Shown here in pieces: positions 6,068 through 10,474 of a stretch of 10,474 nucleotides of DNA (position 1 is its first letter; each line of letters opens with the position of its first letter). A program made the translations under genes and the position numbers. Under the pieces are notes generated by a model that ran no database searches, was not told where the DNA came from, and saw only the letters and a list, made by a program, of their open reading frames with translations. The stretch is from positions 1 through 10,474 of the forward strand of contig CANQIG010000048.1 in NCBI GenBank assembly GCA_947623765.1, read 5' to 3'. Origin of the DNA: an uncultured Clostridia bacterium. Lineage in GTDB: Bacteria > Bacillota > Clostridia > Oscillospirales > Acutalibacteraceae.

Positions 6068-6991
6068 TTATTCTTCGTTGCTTTTTTTGTCATGGGAAAT
6101 CTCATTATATTCAACGTCGATAACAGTTCCCTCTGTTATTTGCGTGACATATTCATCTTCTTCAGGCGAAGCCTCGTGAGCTGGATTTGAAAGCATAGTA
6201 TCTTGAAGAACATTCTTTAATCTATAGCAACACGGTTTGAACGAAAAAAATGTTATTCCTCCACCGATAATGCCGCCAACAATAGGAATGGCCTTCTTAA
6301 AAAACCCTGCAAAAACAGCTTTTGTCATTTTTACTCCGAACCATTTTGCAATAGATTTCACTAGAGGATAGAACGTTCCTTTTGTCAATGCAGTATTGAG
6401 CAGCTTCTTTTCAACCCCAACTGCCAGTGCTTTTGCCATGCTTTTTATAGCATTGTTTGCCCCCGCAACACCGTACATGACGCCGATACACAGTATTATT
6501 TGATTAATGGTCTGACTATCCAGTCGCAACCCATCTTCATCGGAATCTATTTCAGGAAAGCCATAAAGATATAGTAGTTTTTGGGTTGCACGGAGAGTAT
6601 ACCCGTAATATTGGATTATGTCGGCTGGAATAGTGGCGGCCATTGCCCAGCCACCGGGAACACCCAGCGAAGCAGAGATACCTGACACACAGTTACGCTC
6701 GAACGCGATCACCTCGTCAGCGATTTTGTCAATTTCATCTGCGGGGATGCCAGCTTGGGCAGGCGTAGTTGCGATTGCTTTTTCAACTATTTCTTGAGGA
6801 TGGTTTTTGAATAGCTCTTTGTATAGAAAGTTGGATCTTGTGATATGTACCCCGGGGAATTTGATAGCTAGAGCTATAACATCTTCAATATCAACTGTAC
6901 CGTTTTCATTTTGATCTAAGGACTTTATGACTGCATCTTTTGCTTTGATAATTACGCTTTTGTCTTGTGAATCTTTCTTTTTGCTTTGCAT
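6068..6991 (-). CDS. EcsC-like family protein with N-terminal EF-hand-like loop
   Basis: The predicted protein has 307 residues. Residues 26-37 (DQNENGTVDIED) fit a calcium-binding EF-hand loop with ligands D26, N28, N30, D34 and D37. The middle (about 90-250) resembles the EcsC family: SGISASLGVPGG, IPADIIQYYGYTLRATQKLL, LYGFPEID, GVMYGVAGANNA and a hydrophobic Gly-rich segment (233-250) ending near FKPCC. An acidic tail follows (275-307). EcsC-like proteins have no settled function; association with membranes is plausible here. ATG at 6991 is chosen over the upstream frame (7042) because AGGAGG at 7004-6999 lies 7 bases before it. It starts 14 bases after the rlmD stop, so it can be co-transcribed. 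The gene is visibly AT-richer, with A/T-ending codons, than all its neighbours, which suggests acquisition from another genome. The family match is from memory of conserved phrases, not a search. Confidence 0.7.
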   Translation of the reverse strand: MQSKKKDSQDKSVIIKAKDAVIKSLDQNENGTVDIEDVIALAIKFPGVHITRSNFLYKELFKNHPQEIVEKAIATTPAQAGIPADEIDKIADEVIAFERNCVSGISASLGVPGGWAMAATIPADIIQYYGYTLRATQKLLYLYGFPEIDSDEDGLRLDSQTINQIILCIGVMYGVAGANNAIKSMAKALAVGVEKKLLNTALTKGTFYPLVKSIAKWFGVKMTKAVFAGFFKKAIPIVGGIIGGGITFFSFKPCCYRLKNVLQDTMLSNPAHEASPEEDEYVTQITEGTVIDVEYNEISHDKKSNEE

Positions 6992-6998
6992 TGAATAA

Positions 6999-7004
6999 CC
7001 TCCT
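6999..7004 (-). promoter_or_regulatory. Ribosome binding site fixing the EcsC-like start
   Basis: AGGAGG (7004-6999, minus strand) stands 7 bases before ATG 6991 and begins one base after the rlmD stop codon (7008-7006). It excludes the longer frame from 7042, which would overlap rlmD. Confidence 0.85.
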
Positions 7005-7005
7005 G

Positions 7006-8370
7006 TTAATGATCGTTTTTCCTGTCCATTTTCACTACGCACTCCACGTGCGCCGTCCTCGGGAACATATCGACCGGCGCGGCTTTTTCCGCGCGGTAGC
7101 CGAGGGCGGCGAAGCGCGTGAGATCGCGCGCGAGCGTTGCGGGGTCGCAGGAGACGTACACGACGCGCGCGGGGCGCATCTTTGCGACCGCTGCGACGAG
7201 CGCTTCGTCGCAGCCCTTGCGCGGCGGGTCGAGCACGACGACGTCCGGCCGCTCGCCCCGGGCGAGTAGGGCCTTGGCGGCTTCGGCGGCGTCCGCGCAG
7301 AGGAATTCCGCGTTTTTGATGTGGTTGCGCCGGGCGTTCTCCCGCGCGTTTTCGACCGCCGCCGGGACGATCTCCACGCCGACGACCTTCTTCGCGCGGC
7401 GCGCCATCGAGAGCCCGATGGTCCCCGCGCCGCAGTAGAGGTCGAGCAGCGTCTCGCCGCCGGTGAGCCCGGCGTATTCGGCGGCCTTTTCGTAGAGCCG
7501 CTCGGCCTGCGCGCGGTTCACCTGGAAGAACGCGTGCGGCGCGATCTCGAATTCCAGCCCGCAGAGCGTGTCCGTGACGGTCTCCTTGCCCCAGAGCACG
7601 CGCGTCTCGGGCCCGAGCACGACGTTCGTCCGCGCGGTGTTGACGTTCAGCAGCACGCCCGCGAGGCCGGGCACGTCCTCGCGCATCAGGGCGATGAGCC
7701 GCGCCTCCTCGCGGAGCTGTTTCGCGTTCGCCACGACGCAGACCGTCACCTCGCCGCTCGTTTCGCCCACGCGCAGGAAAAGGTGCCGCAGCGCGCCGAC
7801 GTGCTTCTCCTCGTCGTAGACCGTCTCACCGCTCTCCGCGTGCCATGCGCGGAACGCGGCCGCGGCGCGGTCGAAGACCTCGGGCTGCAGGAGGCAGGCG
7901 GCAGTGTCGACGATCCGGTGCGAGTGTACCGCGTAAAACCCGAGCGTGAGATGCCCCTCGCGGTCCAGCCCGACGGGGAGCTGACACTTGTTCCGGTAGC
8001 GCTCCGGGCTGGGTGCGGGGAGGATCGGCTCGAGCGGGAGATCCGGCAGCCCGGCGATGCGGTCCAGCGCGTCGCGGACGCGCTGCGCCTTCACGCGCAG
8101 CTCCTCCCCGTAGCCGATGTGCTGGAAGACGCACCCGCCGCACTGCTTCGCCACGGGACAGCGCGGCTCGACCCGGCACGGCGCGGGGGAGAGGAGGCGT
8201 TCGAGCCGCCCGAACGCGTATTTTTTGAGGACTTTCGTGATCCGCACCTCGCAGCGGTCCCCCGCCGCCGTGCCGGGCACGAACACCGCCATGCCCTCCA
8301 CGCGGCAGACGCCGTTCCCCTCCGCGGAGATCGCGGTGATCTCCGCCTGAACCGTCTCGTTTTTTTGCAT
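7006..8370 (-). CDS. rlmD: 23S rRNA (uracil-C5)-methyltransferase, RlmD/RlmCD type
   Basis: This SAM-dependent enzyme methylates C5 of a uridine in 23S rRNA. It has 454 residues from ATG 8370, with AGGAG at 8381-8377 six bases upstream; a frame reaching 8595 has no ribosome site and would run across the opposite-strand promoter. An N-terminal TRAM RNA-binding domain spans about 1-60. The Fe-S cluster cysteines fit C71, C77, C80 and C159 (CPVAKQCGGC at 71-80). FFQVN (281-285), the SAM loop LLDLYCGAGTIGL (308-320) and DPPRKG (381-386) follow. The nucleophile is C408 in YVSCDPATLARDL, and the general base is probably E443 in HVECV. In Firmicutes a single enzyme of this family often does both U747 and U1939 (RlmCD), and TrmA-like tRNA enzymes are related, so the exact target site is uncertain. 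The EcsC-like gene follows by 14 bases. No convincing promoter was found in the 150 bases upstream. Confidence 0.92.
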   Translation of the reverse strand: MQKNETVQAEITAISAEGNGVCRVEGMAVFVPGTAAGDRCEVRITKVLKKYAFGRLERLLSPAPCRVEPRCPVAKQCGGCVFQHIGYGEELRVKAQRVRDALDRIAGLPDLPLEPILPAPSPERYRNKCQLPVGLDREGHLTLGFYAVHSHRIVDTAACLLQPEVFDRAAAAFRAWHAESGETVYDEEKHVGALRHLFLRVGETSGEVTVCVVANAKQLREEARLIALMREDVPGLAGVLLNVNTARTNVVLGPETRVLWGKETVTDTLCGLEFEIAPHAFFQVNRAQAERLYEKAAEYAGLTGGETLLDLYCGAGTIGLSMARRAKKVVGVEIVPAAVENARENARRNHIKNAEFLCADAAEAAKALLARGERPDVVVLDPPRKGCDEALVAAVAKMRPARVVYVSCDPATLARDLTRFAALGYRAEKAAPVDMFPRTAHVECVVKMDRKNDH

Positions 8371-8445
8371 GATGTTCTCCTGCTCCTTGCATTTTTCCGC
8401 AAAAACGTCCTGAAAACGTCCCTGTCCGTGAAAAAGGTCAACCAT

Positions 8446-8464
8446 CTGTGTGAAAATTGCACAG
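8446..8464. promoter_or_regulatory. Dyad between rlmD and the small RNA, possible operator
   Basis: CTGTG-TGAAAATTG-CACAG is a two-fold symmetric site, 19 bp, located about 76 bases upstream of the rlmD start and 58 bases upstream of the small-RNA -35 box. It loosely resembles CRP/FNR-type half-site spacing but no regulator is identified. Short direct repeats (AAAACGTCC, twice) lie at 8401-8421. Confidence 0.25.
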
Positions 8465-8521
8465 AAATCATTGCCCGGTTCCAAAATCAAAAAGCGAAAG
8501 GTAGATTCTGTTTCCGACGGG

Positions 8522-8550
8522 TTGACAATTGATTTTTTTGCCGCTATAAT
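8522..8550 (+). promoter_or_regulatory. Perfect consensus sigma-A promoter of the small RNA
   Basis: TTGACA (8522-8527), a 17-base spacer and TATAAT (8545-8550) match the housekeeping consensus at all 12 positions. The T-run in the spacer adds curvature. Transcription would start at about 8556-8558. No protein gene on the plus strand lies downstream, which points to a strong promoter for a non-coding transcript. Confidence 0.93.
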
Positions 8551-8556
8551 AGAATC

Positions 8557-8690
8557 ACAAACACGGGGCGGGAAGCCCCGAGAGATTCCGATCACGAGCC
8601 CTGCGGTAAGGATTTACCGCGACTTTTCAATACAACTCCTCCCCAAAAGAGAGCAAAAGGCGAGTTTATCTCGCCTTTTGCTCTCTTTTG
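8557..8690 (+). ncRNA. Unassigned small RNA of about 134 nt with anti-Shine-Dalgarno CU-rich stretch
   Basis: Read from the predicted start near 8557, the transcript folds as hairpin 1 CGGGGC-GGGAA-GCCCCG (8564-8580), a linker, hairpin 2 GCGGTAA-GGAT-TTACCGC (8603-8620), an unpaired CU-rich stretch with CTCCTCCCC (8636-8644), and a terminator hairpin (8645-8689). There is no ATG, GTG or TTG between the start and the terminator stem, so it does not encode a peptide by usual rules. The CU-rich part is complementary to GGGGAGGAG-type ribosome sites, as in several Firmicute trans-acting regulators, so translational repression of mRNAs is a reasonable inference. It does not match, as far as I can tell, SRP RNA, 6S RNA, tmRNA, RNase P or a known riboswitch. 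The neighbours are rlmD on the opposite strand (divergent) and the dehydrogenase (convergent). Confidence 0.78.
8645..8689. terminator. Strong bidirectional terminator, 20-bp perfect stem
   Basis: The left arm 8645-8664 and right arm 8670-8689 pair perfectly around the loop TTTAT. The arms begin and end in AAAA and TTTT, so each strand gets a T-run. It ends the small RNA on the plus strand and the dehydrogenase (stop at 8700-8698) on the minus strand. Confidence 0.93.
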
Positions 8691-8697
8691 TCCCCTT

Positions 8698-9648
8698 TTA
8701 TACGGTATTGCGGGGAGTCCCGGCGAGAAAGGCGGAGAGGTTGTCCGCGACGGTCTGCACGAGCCGCACGCGCGCGTCGCGGGACGCCCAGGCGATGTGC
8801 GGCGTGATGACGCAGTTTTTCGCGGTGAGCAGCGGGCAGTCGGGCTTCGGCGGCTCGTCGGTGAGCACATCCAGCCCTGCGCCCGCGATGACGCCCTCAT
8901 TCAGCGCCGATGCAAGCGCGGCCTCGTCGACGACCGCGCCGCGCGCCGTGTTGAGCAGCAGGGCCGTCGGCTTCATCAGGCGCAGCACGCGGCCATTTAC
9001 GATGTGCCGCGTCTCCTCGTTCAGCGGGCAGTGCAGGGAGACGACGTCGCTTTCGGCGAAGAGCGCGTCGAAGTCCGCCCATTCGCAGCCCGCAGGCATA
9101 TCGCGCTTCGTGCGCGAGTGCACGAGCACGCGCATCCCGAGCGCCGCGCCGAGCGCCGCGACGGTCTGCCCGATGTGCCCGAAGCCGAGGATGCCGAGCG
9201 TCTTGCCGGTGAGCTCAAAAAGGTCGTGCGTCGTCCAGCTCATGCGGATCGCTTCGTTCCAGCCCGCGCCCGCGCGGACGGTCCCGCTGAGCGCGGAGAC
9301 GTGGTTCGTCAGTTCCAAGAGCAGCGCGAACGTCTGCTGGGCGACGGTCTTATCGCAGTAGAGCGGCACGTTGCACACTGTGATCCCGAGCTCGTGCGCG
9401 GCTTTCGTATCGATCGTGTTGTAGCCCGTCGCGAGCGCGCCGATGAATCTCAGTTCCGGCAGCGCTTCCATCACCGCGCGGGTCATCGGCGCGCGGTTCA
9501 TGATGACCGCTTCGCACCCTGCGGCGCGGGCGACGATGTCCTGCGGCGCGGTGTAATCGTACGCCGTGACCTCCCCGAGCGCTTCGAGCGGCGCCCAGGA
9601 GATGTCGCCGGGATTCGTGGTCTGTCCGTCGAGAATGACGATCTTCAT
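8698..9648 (-). CDS. D-2-hydroxyacid dehydrogenase (glycerate dehydrogenase / hydroxypyruvate reductase-like)
   Basis: This cytoplasmic NAD(P)-dependent oxidoreductase interconverts a 2-ketoacid and its D-2-hydroxyacid. It has 316 residues, normal for the family. The dinucleotide site is GFGHIG (155-160). The catalytic triad is R236 (NTARGAVVDE), E265 (TDEPP) and H284 (TPHIAWAS). GALATGYNTID (70-80) and the substrate-side AQQTFALLLEL (104-113 region) fit glycerate dehydrogenase-type members. After the second strand of the Rossmann fold the sequence reads HSRTKR (177-182). The acidic residue that usually selects NAD is absent and basic residues follow, which suggests NADP(H) use; this is inference. 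ATG 9648 is preceded by AGAGGG eight bases upstream and by its own promoter at 9691-9719. The exact substrate (glycerate, lactate-like or other) cannot be told from sequence. Confidence 0.9.
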   Translation of the reverse strand: MKIVILDGQTTNPGDISWAPLEALGEVTAYDYTAPQDIVARAAGCEAVIMNRAPMTRAVMEALPELRFIGALATGYNTIDTKAAHELGITVCNVPLYCDKTVAQQTFALLLELTNHVSALSGTVRAGAGWNEAIRMSWTTHDLFELTGKTLGILGFGHIGQTVAALGAALGMRVLVHSRTKRDMPAGCEWADFDALFAESDVVSLHCPLNEETRHIVNGRVLRLMKPTALLLNTARGAVVDEAALASALNEGVIAGAGLDVLTDEPPKPDCPLLTAKNCVITPHIAWASRDARVRLVQTVADNLSAFLAGTPRNTV

Positions 9649-9690
9649 GGAGAATTCCCTCTTTTCGTTTAGAGCGGACGTTGCTCAATC

Positions 9691-9719
9691 ATTATACCGC
9701 GTTTTTAATCGGTGCGCAA
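9691..9719 (-). promoter_or_regulatory. Sigma-A promoter of the dehydrogenase
   Basis: On the minus strand TTGCGC (9719-9714), a 17-base spacer and TATAAT (9696-9691) give 4 of 6 and 6 of 6 matches. Transcription would start near 9684, leaving a leader of about 36 bases with AGAGGG before the ATG at 9648. Confidence 0.82.
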
Positions 9720-9784
9720 CAGGAAAAGGCCGGTTCGGCGGGTTTTGGGAAGGTTTGGAGGCGGACAAAGTCGGTTCAGGGCAG

Positions 9785-9813
9785 AAAAAAGCCGCCCCAA
9801 GGTGCGGGTCGGC
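9785..9813 (-). terminator. Terminator of the HAD phosphatase transcript
   Basis: On the minus strand GCCG-A-CCC (9813-9806) pairs with GGG-G-CGGC (9798-9791) around GCACCTT, and six T's follow (9790-9785). It lies about 480 bases past the HAD stop codon, with the tandem duplicate in between. Nothing else that I can name is in 9814-9935. Confidence 0.7.
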
Positions 9814-9935
9814 CGGATGGAAAATGGCGTTTTGCCTGTGTTTTAGGATGTTTTAGGCAGTTTCTTTCGTGTTGCTTTGATTTGATTCTGCTGCCCGCTT
9901 ACGGATCGCGGCAGAGGGGCGAGGAATATCCCCGC

Positions 9936-10408
9936 ACGCTGCGGCGTGCTCTACGGTGGAGAGGAGCGAGCCGACAGAGCAGGAAACAGACCGTGCGCAG
10001 CTGGTTTTTGACCGTATTTATGCGGTTCCAAGTAGGCGGCGGGGCGCTTACAGGACGCCCAAGTTGCGCAGCGCGTTCAGGACGCCGTCCGCGTCGATGT
10101 CATCGGTGATGTGGTCGGCGACGGCTTTGAGCTCGGGCACGGCGTTTCCCATGGCGACGGAGGACGGGAGACCTCTCCGAACGCTGCGGCGTGTTCCTTG
10201 GCGGAGAGGAGCGAGCCGACGCGGCTGGAAACAGACTGTACGCAGCTGGTTTTAGACCGTATTTGTGCGGTTCCAGGAAGGCAGTGGGACGCTTACAGGA
10301 CGTCCAAGTTGCGCAGTGCGTTCAGGATGCCGTCCGCGTCGACGTCGTCGGTAATGTGGTCGGCGATGGCTTTCAGCTCGGGCACGGCGTTTCCCATGGC
10401 GACGGAGA
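9936..10408. repeat. 245-bp tandem duplication of HAD gene 3' end and downstream flank
   Basis: Unit 1 is 9936-10163 and unit 2 is 10181-10408, in register at 245 bp (ACGCTGCGGCGTG at 9936 and 10181; GCTTACAGG at 10046 and 10291; GGCGTTTCCCATGGCG at 10141 and 10386). By my hand alignment the coding part differs at about 8 of 115 positions and the non-coding flank at about 18 of 110. Confidence 0.92.
10048..10163 (-). pseudogene. Duplicated C-terminal fragment of the HAD phosphatase
   Basis: This is a second copy of the last codons of the adjacent gene: it reads MGNAVPELKAVADHITDD at its start and ends NALRNLGVL followed by TAA (10050-10048). The homology stops a few codons before the MGNA sequence and the GDxxND catalytic motif is missing, so it cannot be an active phosphatase. 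A 34-residue ORF from ATG 10152 survives without stops. Its four amino-acid changes from the parent are mostly conservative (Val for Ile, Ile for Val, Gly for Asp). Confidence 0.85.
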
Positions 10409-10474
10409 ACCCGGTGTTTCGGAGCATATCGACGTCGTTCAGACCGTCGCCGAAGACGAGGATGTGATCGAGCC
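10293..10474 (-). CDS. Cof-type HAD-IIB phosphatase, C-terminal part, gene runs off the right edge
   Basis: The 59 visible residues form the C-terminus of a Cof/YidA-type haloacid dehalogenase-like hydrolase, a family of cytoplasmic phosphatases acting on sugar phosphates, nucleotides or cofactors. The visible motif IV is FGDGLNDVDML, holding the aspartates that bind Mg2+, followed by the typical VAMGNAVPELKAIADHIT and a short C-terminal helix ending in NLDVL and TAA (10295-10293). The N-terminal nucleophile motif and cap domain lie outside the window, so substrate class cannot be judged. The last 34 codons or so are repeated downstream as a fragment. Confidence 0.9.
   Translation of the reverse strand, partial: LDHILVFGDGLNDVDMLRNTGFSVAMGNAVPELKAIADHITDDVDADGILNALRNLDVL

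Noticed and set aside
8401..8421. Direct repeat AAAACGTCC twice, upstream of rlmD
   Set aside because: Too short and unsupported by any known operator; recorded only with the nearby dyad.
7321..8532. Plus-strand ORF of 403 codons opposite rlmD
   Set aside because: Antisense shadow of rlmD, with low-complexity Arg/Ala/Asp composition and no ribosome site.
8371..8595. N-terminal extension of rlmD to 8595
   Set aside because: The extension has no ribosome site, crosses the opposite-strand consensus promoter and lacks similarity to the family; AGGAG before ATG 8370 gives the normal TRAM-domain start.
8450..9361. Plus-strand ORF of 303 codons crossing the small RNA and dehydrogenase
   Set aside because: It starts upstream of the promoter at 8522 and runs through the terminator; its sequence is the shadow of the dehydrogenase. 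The small RNA itself has no start codon.
9895..9925. Possible third remnant of the HAD gene end (GCTTACGGAT resembling GCTTACAGGA)
   Set aside because: Only about ten bases are similar and the flanks do not continue the match at the 245-bp register.

Overview
The window looks like chromosomal DNA of a high-GC member of the Firmicutes, most likely a gut-type Clostridia/Oscillospirales lineage. The evidence is strong AGGAGG-type ribosome binding sites, textbook sigma-A promoters, strong GC bias at third codon positions, and a gene set common there: a YafY-type WYL regulator beside a DUF3795 protein, a GH78 rhamnosidase, an RlmD-type methyltransferase with a complete Fe-S motif, and an EcsC-like protein. 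The taxonomy is inferred from gene content only.

Layout, left to right. Bases 1-500 hold the 3' part of a plus-strand ORF made of three in-frame repeats of about 57-58 codons. A plus-strand four-helix membrane protein follows (510-1625). Its N-terminal region shares a motif with those repeats, and its C-terminal tail is written by a different repeat. Bases 1558-2310 are a non-genic repeat field: four copies of a roughly 65-70 bp core at 130-131 and 256 bp spacing, and two copies of a terminator-like hairpin. From there to about 7.0 kb everything is on the minus strand. Reading 5' to 3', the order is rlmD (8370-7006), an AT-rich EcsC-like gene (6991-6068), a WYL regulator (5933-5031), a DUF3795 Cys-rich protein (4975-4688) and a GH78 alpha-L-rhamnosidase (4633-2387). 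The last three lie about 55 bp apart and look like one operon.

Between rlmD and the next gene to the right is a plus-strand unit with no start codon: a perfect TTGACA-N17-TATAAT promoter (8522-8550), two GC-rich hairpins, a CU-rich single-stranded stretch complementary to Shine-Dalgarno sequences, and a 20-bp-stem terminator. I read it as an unassigned small RNA of about 134 nt, and it is the best candidate here for something undescribed. To its right are a minus-strand D-2-hydroxyacid dehydrogenase with its own promoter (9648-8698) and the 3' end of a minus-strand Cof-type HAD phosphatase running off the right edge. The last 34 codons of that gene and its downstream flank are duplicated in tandem.

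A common theme is partial, diverged tandem duplication of gene ends at three separate places (1-500, 1558-2310, 9936-10408). The conserved genes point to sugar (rhamnoside) breakdown under a ligand-sensing regulator, rRNA modification and general hydroxyacid metabolism. No mobile element, CRISPR array, tRNA or rRNA was seen.
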